Virus record (IMG/VR): IMGVR_UViG_3300010397_000016
Coordinates: 1-51,275 of that record
DNA length: 51,275 bases
Reading direction: 5' to 3' (one strand)
From: a virus
The notes under the pieces were generated by a model. The model was not told where the DNA came from and ran no database searches. It saw nothing but the letters and a program-made list of their open reading frames with translations. The position numbers were made by a program, and so were the translations under genes. Of this stretch, positions 27,052 to 35,981 are shown in pieces (position 1 is the first letter of the stretch; each line of letters opens with the position of its first letter).

Positions 27052-27061
27052 TTTACTTTTC

Positions 27062-28315
27062 TCACTCTCTGACTATATTTATTAATAGGCCGGCGTCCTT
27101 TCGTAAGCGGCGTTCGGTAATGTTAATATACTCCTGGCTTAATTCTATGCCGATGCAGTCGCGCTGTAGGCGATCTGCCACAAGGCCAGTGGTACCAGCA
27201 CCAAAAAAAGGATCGAGAACAATGCATCTTTTCTTTGGAATTGTATCATCACCGCATTCACATGAAGCGTCCCAATTCAAGGTAGAAACAACAGACATAT
27301 ATTCTTCACCTTGTGCACGCGCTTTCTGTCTAAGCTTTGCCAATCTCTCTGCTGTGCTACCTTTTGGATAAGAAGTTTTAGTTTCTACTTCATCCCGGTC
27401 CCAAATTTCTCTTTCCATAATTCTTTTAATGGGAGCGCCACATTTATTGCAGCACCCTTTTTCGCTGGTTCCTGCTTTAATGCAAGGCTCTATTAACTGG
27501 GGGGGGAACGTTGCAAAATGCGCTTCTGAAAACGGCTGAGTAGCCACCTCCCAGACACTACGTTTATTGCGTTTTTCTATGCGCAAACATACGCTCTCAG
27601 CGAAAGAAGTGTTCTGCTTTGAACCAGGCGCATTGGCAAAGGCCTTCGTGCTGCCTTTTACTACTGCCTTTAAGTTGCCATTTGTTTTTCCACCGGCATT
27701 TGCTCTTGCTGATCCGATCTGCTTTTCAACGTCTTGCGCCATGCGTGCATGGGTATTGGGCGAAACTGCTTCCGCTATGGCGTCAACATCGAAATAATAT
27801 CGGCTGGACTTGGAGAGCAGGAAGATTTGCTCATGCGATTTTGTGCATCTATCCTTTACGCTTTCTGGCATGGGGTTTGGCTTTGACCAGATGATCTCTT
27901 GCCTCAGATACCAGCCGTCATCTTGCAGGGCAAAGGCAAGTCGCCATGGCATACCCATGAGATTTTTTGATTTTATTCCTATATTGTTTTTTCTGCGCCC
28001 AATACTGGTATTTCCATGCAGTGACTTTACATGCTTTCCTCCAGTGCTTCCTCCCCATTTTCCCTCATTGGAATAACTATCACCGATATTGACCCAGACA
28101 GTTCCGTCATCACGCAGCACGCGCCGTACTTCGCGGAATACTTCAACCATCTTCTGTACCCATTGCATAGGGGATGCTTCCAAGCCGATCTGACCATCAA
28201 CGCCATAGTCGCGTAATCCCCAATACGGCGGAGAGGTGACAACGCAGTGAACGGATTTATCCGGCAGTGTCCTCATCATCTCGATACAGTCGCCATGTAG
28301 GATGCGGATTGTCAT
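27062..28315 (-). CDS. DNA amino-methyltransferase (beta class, N4-C or N6-A)
   Basis: A 417-residue enzyme; the ATG at 28315 overlaps the upstream stop (ATGA) and follows CAGGAGGA. The catalytic motif TSPPYW is near the N-terminus (27-32) and the cofactor motif FFGAGTT near the C-terminus (about 370), the order that defines the beta class. SPPY is the form most usual for N4-cytosine, though some N6-adenine enzymes share it. A CCNKCG and a CECG pair form a probable zinc knuckle in between. Next to a C5 enzyme and without a nuclease, it is likely an anti-restriction orphan. Confidence 0.9.
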   Translation of the reverse strand: MTIRILHGDCIEMMRTLPDKSVHCVVTSPPYWGLRDYGVDGQIGLEASPMQWVQKMVEVFREVRRVLRDDGTVWVNIGDSYSNEGKWGGSTGGKHVKSLHGNTSIGRRKNNIGIKSKNLMGMPWRLAFALQDDGWYLRQEIIWSKPNPMPESVKDRCTKSHEQIFLLSKSSRYYFDVDAIAEAVSPNTHARMAQDVEKQIGSARANAGGKTNGNLKAVVKGSTKAFANAPGSKQNTSFAESVCLRIEKRNKRSVWEVATQPFSEAHFATFPPQLIEPCIKAGTSEKGCCNKCGAPIKRIMEREIWDRDEVETKTSYPKGSTAERLAKLRQKARAQGEEYMSVVSTLNWDASCECGDDTIPKKRCIVLDPFFGAGTTGLVADRLQRDCIGIELSQEYINITERRLRKDAGLLINIVRE

Positions 28316-28707
28316 TGTACGGTTCCTCCTGCAGGCCAATGCCGGGAAATCTTAATCAGTCTGCCCTTCAGTTCCCGCTTACTGTGTACCTTGCTGATGC
28401 CCTCGATATAGTAATTCCATGCAAGGTTCTTCACTGCGTCTTCCTCTTCCTGCGTAAGGCTGAAGCTGGTACCGGTCAGTGCCTTGCGCAGCGCCTGGTC
28501 AATGTACATATTGAAAGTGGCTGTACCTTCCATCAGGCCTTCGGGGAAAGGGTTCTCCACGAAGTCCCGCAGCAACTCCACCACCAGCGCCTGGATGCAC
28601 TGCTCGGTCAGCATATCGCTGCCATGCATCTGCACTGACTGGACAGGTTCCCCCAGATCCCAGCGGGCAATATATTCAGAGCACTCTCTTATGCGGTTGA
28701 TAGTCAT
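28312..28707 (-). CDS. Unknown helical protein, 131 residues
   Basis: A mostly helical, acidic protein with two Cys. Its start and stop both overlap neighbours by four bases (ATGA), so it is translated as part of the methyltransferase unit. No family recognised. Confidence 0.6.
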   Translation of the reverse strand: MTINRIRECSEYIARWDLGEPVQSVQMHGSDMLTEQCIQALVVELLRDFVENPFPEGLMEGTATFNMYIDQALRKALTGTSFSLTQEEEDAVKNLAWNYYIEGISKVHSKRELKGRLIKISRHWPAGGTVQ

Positions 28708-29123
28708 GATTTCTTTCGCGCTTTCTTTTTTGGTTGTTTGGCAGGAAGCAGACCGGCTTCAACGAGCAAATCGCAAACCAATTCACCAGCTTTGCTCAGT
28801 ACAATTAACTTCTTCCCGTTCCATATCTGATGGCCATCTTTATTAAGATCAGGAGCATGGCGAATAATTAAACCCCTTCGCAATAAACCTTCCATCATTT
28901 TATAAAACTGACAGGCACCATTTGTGGAACGTCCTAAAGTATTCCATGGTGATGGTCTGCCGCCGCCGATATTGGGAAATCCCCAATCGCGCGCAGCCTG
29001 CAGCGCCTCAATCATATTCCTGCTGAGTGTCAAGTTAAAAGCAATGCTTTGAACATGCCCAGAAAATAATCTTTTAGCTTCATCTTCTTTATTTACCATC
29101 TGGATCACTTTGGAATTTTTCAT
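28704..29123 (-). CDS. Winged-helix-like protein, 139 residues
   Basis: A GGAGGA site precedes the start, which overlaps the previous stop. The middle (residues 35-115) has helices followed by an LLRRGLIIRH segment and a beta pair, a pattern of winged-helix DNA-binding domains. The C-terminal tail is very basic (KKKARKKS). A role in DNA binding or transcription is inferred from this shape only. Confidence 0.55.
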   Translation of the reverse strand: MKNSKVIQMVNKEDEAKRLFSGHVQSIAFNLTLSRNMIEALQAARDWGFPNIGGGRPSPWNTLGRSTNGACQFYKMMEGLLRRGLIIRHAPDLNKDGHQIWNGKKLIVLSKAGELVCDLLVEAGLLPAKQPKKKARKKS

Positions 29124-29422
29124 AATTTATCCTCCTTATTAGCTGCTTCTTTCCTGTCTTCACCGTGCCATCCTTCTTTATCTTCCAGATGTTCGGCTAG
29201 TTTTCTGCCGAGGCGTTGGCATTCCTGCCCAAAAACATCTTTGCGCAGCGTGCGCGCCTTCAATATTTCCACCACTGTATCGAATGTTGCGAAATCGTAT
29301 TCGGAAGGTGGACGGAGTGGAAACACTGGCCTACTGCCTGAAATGGTGTGGCCAATGTCAATGGCAGTATGATAGTTTTCCCCTCTATCATTCTTCAGTG
29401 TAAGCTGTAGTGTCCACTTCAT
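29120..29422 (-). CDS. Unknown protein, 100 residues
   Basis: An N-terminal beta-rich part with a Pro-rich turn is followed by a long charged helix. The stop overlaps the next start (ATGA). No family recognised. Confidence 0.55.
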   Translation of the reverse strand: MKWTLQLTLKNDRGENYHTAIDIGHTISGSRPVFPLRPPSEYDFATFDTVVEILKARTLRKDVFGQECQRLGRKLAEHLEDKEGWHGEDRKEAANKEDKL

Positions 29423-29423
29423 A

Positions 29424-29639
29424 TTAATCCTGTTTCTTCAGCAATTCGTTTATATCCTTGCCCAGTATCTGCGCCACATCATGCAGGAGCGTAGCCGGCC
29501 AGCGTGCTCCCTTCTCGTAATGATGCAGCTGTTGATGCGATATTTTATCCGGCAGGGCACCGACCACCTGCTTCAGTGTCTTGCCCTGCCGTTTGCGTAT
29601 CGCCTGCACGCGTGCGCCGATGATGACGTTACGATCCAT
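29424..29639 (-). CDS. HTH-XRE transcription regulator
   Basis: A 71-residue protein consisting of one XRE/Cro-type helix-turn-helix: ARVQAIRKRQGKTLKQV, then the recognition-helix region with ISHQQLHHYEKG and a final helix pair. Such proteins bind operators as dimers. It lies inside the leftward early operon rather than at a divergent promoter, so it may act late on this operon or on host genes. It is one candidate binder of the phage's palindromic element. Confidence 0.82.
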   Translation of the reverse strand: MDRNVIIGARVQAIRKRQGKTLKQVVGALPDKISHQQLHHYEKGARWPATLLHDVAQILGKDINELLKKQD

Positions 29640-29641
29640 AA

Positions 29642-29842
29642 TTACCCTACAACGTCTTTGGCCATGGACTTCCGGCCGGCAGCAAAGGCTTCATTCAGCG
29701 CTGTGCATATCTCTTCAGCAAGCCCTGCTCTTTCAAAGGTCATTACAACATGGCCATTGCTATTAACGATTGTGCTGTAGCTTTTGGCACCACAATAATG
29801 GCAACCAAAATGAGAATTAGATTTTACGGTATATTCTGCCAT
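29642..29842 (-). CDS. Small CHYC zinc-knuckle protein
   Basis: A 66-residue protein with CHYC at residues 14-17, a short beta part and a C-terminal Ala-rich helix. A GGAGAA site precedes the ATG. Similar one-knuckle proteins in phages restore nothing known; function unassigned. Confidence 0.6.
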   Translation of the reverse strand: MAEYTVKSNSHFGCHYCGAKSYSTIVNSNGHVVMTFERAGLAEEICTALNEAFAAGRKSMAKDVVG

Positions 29843-29845
29843 GGC

Positions 29846-30664
29846 TTATTCTCCTTCCCAGCCTATTTGCATTTTGAAGCCAGCAGCGTTTCTGTGACCG
29901 CCACCGCCATAGCGCTTGGCTATCTCGGACACGTCAATGCCGCCGTCCTGAGATGAGCGCAGGCTGAATGCCCTGCCATCCTTGGTGTCCATATAGGTGG
30001 CAGCGAATGGTACGCCTTCGCCCAGCCGGTGCCCTGCGTCTGAAGCAAAGAAGTGCGGTATGTTTGCCACCGGAACGCGGTGACCGCCGATGACCATATG
30101 CCTGCTGTTTGCGATCAGAAGTTCTTCCAGGTCTTTGAAGTGCTTCCGCTCAATCGCCTTTCCCTCCTTGCGCAGGTCTTTCGTGAGCGTATTCATCAGC
30201 CCATCCCATACTTCGAATTCATAGGGATAGGAAAACAGAGCTGCGATGATCTCGCGTGTCTCCGGAAAGGCGAATGTCCACAAATCCCTATCCTGGATGT
30301 GCACTATCAGTGCGGGCGTATAATCGTCAGGAAAGAAATAATCCCACGCCAGCATAGCACCGCTGCGCTTCAGGTCGAAATAAAGATCGAAATTCAGGGT
30401 ACCAACTAGACTTTGCAGTTCTTCCTTGGCGGTCTTGTGATGATCGATCACCAGCACATGTTTGGCGCCCGCCAGTATTTCCTGCATCACCAGAAGCTTA
30501 TAGCTGAAGTCTACCAGTATCACTTCCCTGCCGGTGCAATCCGGCGGCGGACTGCCATAATAGCCGGCATGAAATTCCACTTGGTCTCCGAACATCCGGC
30601 GCACTACCCAGGCGGCGCCAAAGCCATCGATACATCCGCCATGGTAGATACATAGTTTCTTCAT
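29846..30664 (-). CDS. DHH-family phosphoesterase
   Basis: A 272-residue enzyme with a GAGGAGG site. The DHH core is visible: a motif I-like HGGCIDGFG (8-16), LVDFS around 50-54, and IDHHKT with Asp74-His75-His76. The C-terminal DHHA1 part ends in GGGGHRNAAGF (253-263), as in NrnA-type nucleases. Family members cut short RNA, pAp or cyclic dinucleotides. Encoded just after a ppGpp hydrolase, it may supply nucleotides or remove signal molecules; the substrate is not fixed by sequence. Confidence 0.88.
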   Translation of the reverse strand: MKKLCIYHGGCIDGFGAAWVVRRMFGDQVEFHAGYYGSPPPDCTGREVILVDFSYKLLVMQEILAGAKHVLVIDHHKTAKEELQSLVGTLNFDLYFDLKRSGAMLAWDYFFPDDYTPALIVHIQDRDLWTFAFPETREIIAALFSYPYEFEVWDGLMNTLTKDLRKEGKAIERKHFKDLEELLIANSRHMVIGGHRVPVANIPHFFASDAGHRLGEGVPFAATYMDTKDGRAFSLRSSQDGGIDVSEIAKRYGGGGHRNAAGFKMQIGWEGE

Positions 30665-30684
30665 AGTAATACCCTCCTCTTTGG

Positions 30685-31224
30685 TTAATATAACGGCTGT
30701 GTAAGGCTCATATTTGCCTCACGTAACACCATGAGAGCCCTCTGGAATAAACCCTGATGACCGTGTGTTAATACCTTTAGAAGTAACTCTTTCTCCTTCA
30801 GATAAACAACTGCGAAGTCAGGATCATATTTTACGATGGTTCTGGTATTATCGATAAGGTCAGCCAGCTTGATAGTGGCACCTGCGGGTGATGACCTTGC
30901 CAGATGTGCGCGGTCAACAGCTTTCCGCGCTTCCCGATTGCCATCGGCCAATGTTGATGCATCGGTTACTTCGAGTACCAGGCGCGCTACCCGTTCCCCG
31001 AATGTTTCCACCAGTTCATCATAGGTGACGTCGGTATCCTCGATCACATCATGCAGCAAGCCAGCCTGCATGATCTCTATGTCATCGGTATATTCCGATA
31101 GGAGCCCCATAACAGCTACAGGATGGTTGATATAAGGCTCACCCGTATATTTGCGTTTTTGTTTGCGATGCGCGCATGTAGCGAAGCCAGTAGCGGCATA
31201 GATAAGGTTATTTATGTCTATCAT
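30685..31224 (-). CDS. ppGpp hydrolase, RSH HD-domain (MESH1-type)
   Basis: A 179-residue HD hydrolase that, by family, removes pyrophosphate from (p)ppGpp. The signature is clear: QKRKYTGEPYINHP with His34, LLHDVIEDT with His58-Asp59 and Glu62-Asp63, and KLADLIDNTRT with Asp122 and Asn126. There is no synthetase, TGS or ACT part, so it is a hydrolase-only small enzyme. Its ATG overlaps the RecT stop (ATGA). It probably lowers the host alarmone or blocks toxic alarmone synthetases during infection. Confidence 0.9.
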   Translation of the reverse strand: MIDINNLIYAATGFATCAHRKQKRKYTGEPYINHPVAVMGLLSEYTDDIEIMQAGLLHDVIEDTDVTYDELVETFGERVARLVLEVTDASTLADGNREARKAVDRAHLARSSPAGATIKLADLIDNTRTIVKYDPDFAVVYLKEKELLLKVLTHGHQGLFQRALMVLREANMSLTQPLY

Positions 31225-32444
31225 GGCCTTTCTTCCTCTTCAAAATCAGCATCAGATATCTGCGTGTAGTTTCCTTCCTCAGCAGGTGGAGAGGCCGGTG
31301 CCTGTTGTTCTGGCTGCGGCCCGGCCTCTGTTGTGGTAACCCCCGAGGAGACGGGTGCAGTCCCGTTGCCATCTGCATCTGCCGCTCCTCGGGGAGTGTC
31401 GGCAGTGACATCTGAGGTGGTCGGCGTTAGCGGCGCATTCACCTCGCCAGCACCATCAGATTTTTTACCGGTCTCATCCTTAACCGGTTCGTTTTCTTCA
31501 TCCAGTATCTTGCTCTGGCTTTCCATAAGTGCCTTCAGGCGATCCTTGCCGCCCGAGGTGCCATCTTCCAGCTGGTAATGCCGGTTATCAATCTCGCGCG
31601 GATCGAGCTCGTCCTCGTCAAAGTCGATCTGGGCAAAGGGTAACTTCGCTGCCCGGCGGATGGTAGACTTGATAGTCTGCTCTCCCCAGAAGTCGCTCCA
31701 CACATATCCTTGCTTTGCTTTGGAGCGTATCATCTCAATGCCGGCCTTATCAATCACCACCAGGCGGGATACCTTTTCCTTGTTTTCCCGCAGCGTATAG
31801 GAAAAGAAGCAATAGGATCCAATCAGCTTGTCCCAGGTCTGCGAGAAAAGGTTTTCCTCGCTGGGTTCATGTTCAAAGCTGGCGTTATTATCGGTGATTT
31901 TGCTCTTGAATTTATCACCCTTGAATACTAGCCCGGGCTGCACATAGGCATTATCGAAATGGCGGTTAAGCGCATTCACAAAGCCTTTGTAGCTTATCTC
32001 CAGGTCTGCCTCGTGGTTATACACCACCACATAGACCAGATCGCGGCCGCCACCTATATCCAGACCCAACTGGAAAGCTTCAAGGAAACAGCGGAATAGG
32101 CTGGGAAAGGAAGCCTCGCAGATATATTTCTTGTTCGGTTTCCCACTGCCTTCGTCATTGGCAATATGTGTGGTGAAGCTGTTTACCGCCCGCATGATCT
32201 TGCTATCATCGCCGCGGGCTATCTTGCGCAGGCGTTCCATCCAGATAGGCTCCATGCAGCGCTTTTGGATTAAGGCGACTATCTGCAGCTTCCGCTGTTT
32301 TATGCGGTCACTTTCCGACTGAGGCGGCGGTGCGCTGGGCTTGCTGCCAGTCTGCTGCTTATCTTCCGGCGGGATAGTTTCCTGCTGCGGACGGCGTGCG
32401 TTCTTCTTCGCGCCCGGCGGCTTATTCTGCTGTTCCTGTGCCAT
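31221..32444 (-). CDS. recT: RecT-family single-strand annealing protein
   Basis: A 407-residue recombinase that anneals complementary DNA strands. The ATG at 32444 with CAGGAG is preferred to an upstream in-frame ATG that lies inside the previous gene. Residues 1-55 and 295-407 are disordered, Pro/Gln/Thr-rich extensions; the RecT core lies between, with a SFPSLFRCFLEAFQLGLDIG helix region, a VYVVVYNHEADLEISYKGFV core and a KSTIRRAAKLPF segment. It works with the RecE-like nuclease two genes upstream, forming a lambda Red-like pair for repair, concatemer formation and gene exchange. Confidence 0.92.
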   Translation of the reverse strand: MAQEQQNKPPGAKKNARRPQQETIPPEDKQQTGSKPSAPPPQSESDRIKQRKLQIVALIQKRCMEPIWMERLRKIARGDDSKIMRAVNSFTTHIANDEGSGKPNKKYICEASFPSLFRCFLEAFQLGLDIGGGRDLVYVVVYNHEADLEISYKGFVNALNRHFDNAYVQPGLVFKGDKFKSKITDNNASFEHEPSEENLFSQTWDKLIGSYCFFSYTLRENKEKVSRLVVIDKAGIEMIRSKAKQGYVWSDFWGEQTIKSTIRRAAKLPFAQIDFDEDELDPREIDNRHYQLEDGTSGGKDRLKALMESQSKILDEENEPVKDETGKKSDGAGEVNAPLTPTTSDVTADTPRGAADADGNGTAPVSSGVTTTEAGPQPEQQAPASPPAEEGNYTQISDADFEEEERP

Positions 32445-32694
32445 CGTACTTTGCTCCTGTGGGTTGTGGGGTGCAGGCTCTGAGTTCGCTTTCCAATTTC
32501 TGGATATGATCCTTCTGGTGGGCAATCAGATCGTCTTGTGCTTGCATTACTTTTCGGCTGGCAACCATTGTTTGCTCAGCTCTTTCTACTGCCGTAAAAG
32601 CTTCCGTATCAATCTTCCTGACCTCGCGCAGTTCAATCTGGTCTATCGTCACGATGACCGCCAATAGCGCGGACAGTATATAGGCCTTGTGCAT
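32422..32694 (-). CDS. Small membrane-anchored coiled-coil protein
   Basis: A 90-residue protein starting at 32694 behind a strong GAGGAGG site. Residues 3-17 are hydrophobic (anchor or signal), followed by a long charged helix and a Gly/Thr-rich end. It sits between the RecE-like and RecT genes and overlaps the latter by 23 bases. Function unknown. Confidence 0.6.
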   Translation of the reverse strand: MHKAYILSALLAVIVTIDQIELREVRKIDTEAFTAVERAEQTMVASRKVMQAQDDLIAHQKDHIQKLESELRACTPQPTGAKYDGTGTAE

Positions 32695-32738
32695 TGTATC
32701 CTCCTCAAAATTAGTTTCATTTAGTCGAAAGGCTAAAT

Positions 32739-33614
32739 TTACTCTCCGTCTATAATTCCGTAGCGCATAGAGAAGCGCTTCACCTTGCCCTCGCTCACCG
32801 GCCATGGCCTGCCAGTACCGTAATATTCCATATACTGTAGATATATGCGCCTGGTCTTCTCAATATCATCGAAGCCATCATCGTAGGTATCGGCTTCCGG
32901 CATCAGCGGCAGGTAGGGGAAAGGCTCCGTCTTGCGCTGGAATATGAAGATAAAATCATTCAGTTCCTGCTCGAGAAATTTGTGGAACCACTTCTTGTCC
33001 ACCTGCCCGTACACCGCCGCCTCGCCGGCAGCGTACTGCTCTTTGAAGCGCTGGCGGGAGCGGACATACAGCGCGTACTGCACATGCAGGCCTCGGCGCC
33101 GGAATTCATTCTTCAGGTGCCATTCGTCTATCGACATGCTGGTCTTGAATTCAGTGGTCAGCGGTACGCACAGGTAATCGTGCCTGGTCCGGTAGCGCAC
33201 GCCGCCATCATCGAATACAATGGTCACTTCCGGCATGCCGCCGCGCAGGAACATATTGGCCTCCTTGCCGGCGCGCAGAACCTTTATAGAGCGCTGCAGC
33301 TGATCAAATTGCGTACTGGTCAGCATGTACTTATTCCGCTGGAATTGCTCCGGCGGCATGATAAAGAAATGGTTCGAAAAGTCCTTCGGTTCGAATAACA
33401 GCTTGTGAAAGGCAGAACCGAAGATCATCTCTTCCTTCTTTTCCTTCACCTGCTTGGCCGGGTTCATCCAGCTTTGCTGCCAGAAGGTATTTGGCGTATC
33501 GAGGAGCGCCATAATATCCGAGCGGGATATCGCCGTGTCAGCGAAGTATATATCCTCCGGCAAGCCGAAATAGATACCTGGTTCAAGTCCTTTCTTTATG
33601 ATGCTGCCGCTCAT
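32739..33614 (-). CDS. RecE-like PD-(D/E)XK exonuclease
   Basis: A 291-residue nuclease of the RecB/YqaJ-like type that chews 5' strands to give RecT its substrate. Key residues: His70 in GSAFHKLLFEP, Glu129, Asp146 in TRHDYL, Glu155-x-Lys157 in TEFKT, and a QxxxY helix at 179-183. The order H-D-ExK-QxxxY defines the family. Its start overlaps the upstream stop (ATGA). Confidence 0.9.
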   Translation of the reverse strand: MSGSIIKKGLEPGIYFGLPEDIYFADTAISRSDIMALLDTPNTFWQQSWMNPAKQVKEKKEEMIFGSAFHKLLFEPKDFSNHFFIMPPEQFQRNKYMLTSTQFDQLQRSIKVLRAGKEANMFLRGGMPEVTIVFDDGGVRYRTRHDYLCVPLTTEFKTSMSIDEWHLKNEFRRRGLHVQYALYVRSRQRFKEQYAAGEAAVYGQVDKKWFHKFLEQELNDFIFIFQRKTEPFPYLPLMPEADTYDDGFDDIEKTRRIYLQYMEYYGTGRPWPVSEGKVKRFSMRYGIIDGE

Positions 33615-34177
33615 TTTTTGCGTGCCTCCAGCATAGCGTCAGCCATCTCATAACTTATAGTCGCAGTATCTTTGAAAGCGTGCCGCAGTTCTTCTCCGGA
33701 TATTTCGTGGATACGGCTGCAGGCGAGGAACCCCTGAAGCGCCGCCTTGGCGAATTCATCGCGCAAGGTTTTCATGTCACGCTCTACTTGAGCAGCTGGT
33801 GATATTGGTGGTGTGAAAGGCGGAGGGAATATATTTATGTCAGCTTCCTCCGCGAATGCTTGCGCCTCCTCTGAGAAGATGATGGTGGTGCTGTCAGATG
33901 CGGATGGCAATTCAGGTAAGGAAAATATGATTTCTTTTTCATTGCGAAGCACCTGAGGGGCAAGTGGTGCTGCAGTTAGCAAATGTGTCATGAGATCAAA
34001 TTCATGGTCGCCATGATCGCTTGATTTTCCTTCTGCACTCCAAAAATGGCGTTTCTTCTCGCCATCAATGATAATATACCCAACCGCAGGCCATGGTAAA
34101 TCACCTTGGCCTGGCATTATATAATCCACCACGCCTTCCTTGCCATTGCGCATTCTGTAAGTTCCAACTTCAATCAT
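33611..34177 (-). CDS. Unknown early protein, 188 residues
   Basis: The start at 34177 is set by GGAGG and overlap with the upstream stop; earlier in-frame ATGs fall within the neighbouring gene. Residues 1-65 form a beta-rich domain, the middle is Pro-rich and probably flexible, and residues 125-188 are helical. It is coupled to the exonuclease gene. No family recognised. Confidence 0.6.
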   Translation of the reverse strand: MIEVGTYRMRNGKEGVVDYIMPGQGDLPWPAVGYIIIDGEKKRHFWSAEGKSSDHGDHEFDLMTHLLTAAPLAPQVLRNEKEIIFSLPELPSASDSTTIIFSEEAQAFAEEADINIFPPPFTPPISPAAQVERDMKTLRDEFAKAALQGFLACSRIHEISGEELRHAFKDTATISYEMADAMLEARKK

Positions 34178-34392
34178 TTCCATCCTCCATGGCGAATAAA
34201 TACATACGCTGCCACTGGCCAGCACAGGCCTTCCATCATGCAATGGAATATCGAAACATCATTCATATCGCTGGCAAACATTGCTTCAGCAGTTATCACT
34301 AAAAATGTATATACCATCCAGGCAAATGCTATCAGGAGGTATATCAGTACCAACGCCGCAATAAGCGATACAATGATGCAGGGGCAAGTCAT
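34174..34392 (-). CDS. Small membrane protein, 72 residues
   Basis: Residues 5-36 are strongly hydrophobic and residues 52-66 moderately so, giving one or two membrane spans. Starts in a TAATG overlap with the upstream gene. Function unknown. Confidence 0.55.
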   Translation of the reverse strand: MTCPCIIVSLIAALVLIYLLIAFAWMVYTFLVITAEAMFASDMNDVSIFHCMMEGLCWPVAAYVFIRHGGWK

Positions 34393-34685
34393 TATATTCT
34401 GCTCCTGAATACTTCGCGCTGATATTCCTTTCCCTGCAGTATCCAGCTTAACCCCTCTGGGGGCTGTTCTCCTACTTGCGGGCAGCAGTACACATACCCT
34501 GCATGCTTATACAGTTTGGTGACCATCATCTTCGTACGATCCACCACCTTCAGGTCACCGCGGCGCAGTTTGCATACCATGGCGATGATATACGAGCCGG
34601 CATATTTATTGGGATTGATCTGTTCCGCTGGAATATGCATGTCCGGTTTGCCTTCCACTTTAATAATTTTCTGCGCTTTGCTCAT
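34392..34685 (-). CDS. Unknown protein, 97 residues
   Basis: A basic protein with an AAGGAG site, a mixed alpha/beta pattern and a YVYCCPQ segment. No family recognised. Confidence 0.6.
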   Translation of the reverse strand: MSKAQKIIKVEGKPDMHIPAEQINPNKYAGSYIIAMVCKLRRGDLKVVDRTKMMVTKLYKHAGYVYCCPQVGEQPPEGLSWILQGKEYQREVFRSRI

Positions 34686-34705
34686 TATTTTCTCCTTTTT
34701 TTGTA

Positions 34706-34903
34706 TCAGTTGTCTGGTTGTGTTCGTGGATTGGTTCTCAGTATTAAATCACTTAAATCTTGGAGTAGATAGGCCACTTCTTCCCGTGTCATGCCCTTCC
34801 TAAGTTTTAGGGCACAATGCCAATTATTGTTGAAGTCAAATATAATCTCGTTTGGCAGCCATTCTCGTATTCCAACACTTTCAAATGCACCTTTTATAGT
34901 CAT
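34706..34903 (-). CDS. Unknown protein, 65 residues
   Basis: A short protein with a beta-like first half (Trp and Phe-rich) and a helical second half with MTREEVAYLLQDL. Function unknown. Confidence 0.5.
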   Translation of the reverse strand: MTIKGAFESVGIREWLPNEIIFDFNNNWHCALKLRKGMTREEVAYLLQDLSDLILRTNPRTQPDN

Positions 34904-34908
34904 ATAAA

Positions 34909-35100
34909 TTACATATTAGCTCTGATTGAGCGCACTATTTTTATACTCTCTAGCCATTCTTGCCCCATATTTTTCAACTCTCTTTCTGCACCACAATGAG
35001 TACATGCATTGCGTTCTTTAGGTTCGCAAGTACCGTGCGGCATATCTAATTGCGTTACTAGAAGCATTGCCCGATCATATTTCTCTTTGAAAACATCCAT
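34909..35100 (-). CDS. Small Cys-containing protein, 63 residues
   Basis: Carries CEPKERNACTHCG, a possible metal knuckle, between two charged helices. Function unknown. Confidence 0.5.
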   Translation of the reverse strand: MDVFKEKYDRAMLLVTQLDMPHGTCEPKERNACTHCGAERELKNMGQEWLESIKIVRSIRANM

Positions 35101-35121
35101 TTCCTGATCCAGTTATTTAGT

Positions 35122-35358
35122 TTACCAACGATTTCCGTAGCCGTCTGCCCATTCAGGCTCTTTCTTTGCCTCTGGGAGTTCTTCCAGAATATCTTCCAAA
35201 ACCTCCCGAAGCTTTCGACCTTCTTTCTGCGTTTTACATATTACTTCGCCTCTAGCGCCATTATGGCTTGTTACGGCTAGTGCAAAAGCGGTAAGAGAGC
35301 CAGACTGAAAATCTGCGGCCATTCTCTCAAGTAGTATTGTACCTTCTTTTTTTCTCAT
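35122..35358 (-). CDS. Unknown protein, 78 residues
   Basis: A charged protein with an acidic C-terminal half (LEDILEELPEAKKEPEW). Function unknown. Confidence 0.55.
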   Translation of the reverse strand: MRKKEGTILLERMAADFQSGSLTAFALAVTSHNGARGEVICKTQKEGRKLREVLEDILEELPEAKKEPEWADGYGNRW

Positions 35359-35382
35359 AACTTCACCGTTCAGTTGCTCCAG

Positions 35383-35571
35383 TTACCATTTACTGCGGTC
35401 TTTATCTGGGTTCATCGAGCAGCCTACCGCCAGCGCCCGCTTCATCCTTGCATCGTCCACCACGTCAAAGAGGATCATAGCATTAAGCGCCTGCCGAAGT
35501 TCACTCTCGTCCATTGTTCGGAGCGTATTAAACAACTCCTTCTTGGATTTGGGTAAATCCGTCTTACTCAC
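35383..35571 (-). CDS. Unknown protein, 62 residues, GTG start
   Basis: The start is a GTG that overlaps the stop of the upstream gene (GTGAGTAA) behind AGGAAG; no ATG is available before residue 20. Helical, Lys/Asp-rich. Function unknown. Confidence 0.5.
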   Translation of the reverse strand: MSKTDLPKSKKELFNTLRTMDESELRQALNAMILFDVVDDARMKRALAVGCSMNPDKDRSKW

Positions 35572-35842
35572 AGGCCACTTCCTTCCTTGGGCGCTTCGCC
35601 ACCGGTATCGGAGTGACAATGAAACATACCAGCCAGTTACCTTTTCCCATGTTCTGGGCACGCTCGAATTCCAGTTTATGGCCGGTCTTAATGCACAGGC
35701 GCTGGAATGATTGCATCTCCTCGCGGTACAGCGCCGCATCCATTACGATAGGTTCACTGCGCCCGTGGTGCTTATCGCGCAGTGTTGCCTGCTCAACGTC
35801 AACTTCGTCTACCATGATTTCTACCGAGCCTTGGATTTTCAT
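35564..35842 (-). CDS. First gene of the leftward early operon, 92 residues
   Basis: Begins at the ATG at 35842 with a GGAGGG site, directly beside a copy of the palindromic element. A beta-rich N-terminal half is followed by an amphipathic helix and a KGNWLVCFIVTPIP strand. As the leader gene of the operon it would be made first. Function unknown. Confidence 0.6.
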   Translation of the reverse strand: MKIQGSVEIMVDEVDVEQATLRDKHHGRSEPIVMDAALYREEMQSFQRLCIKTGHKLEFERAQNMGKGNWLVCFIVTPIPVAKRPRKEVACE

Positions 35843-35858
35843 AAGTCCCTCCGTTGTT

Positions 35859-35929
35859 ATGATTAAAATCATATATCGAACATACACAGTCATATTCAAG
35901 TGTAAAGAGAAAAGTATGATTAAAATCAC
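35859..35929. promoter_or_regulatory. Divergent control region with two palindromic elements
   Basis: Two copies of ATGATTAAAATCAT-type palindromes lie at 35859-35872 and 35916-35929, 57 bases apart, between the leftward (35842) and rightward (35982) operons. Each is near one start, as operators of a bidirectional switch would be. Between them is ATTCAAGTGT (35894), shared with the second divergent region at 42352. The local DNA is AT-rich and likely contains both early promoters. Confidence 0.7.
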
Positions 35930-35981
35930 TTGCTATTATTTCCCATGATATTACAAATATTAAACACCGAGTGAGGAGCAT

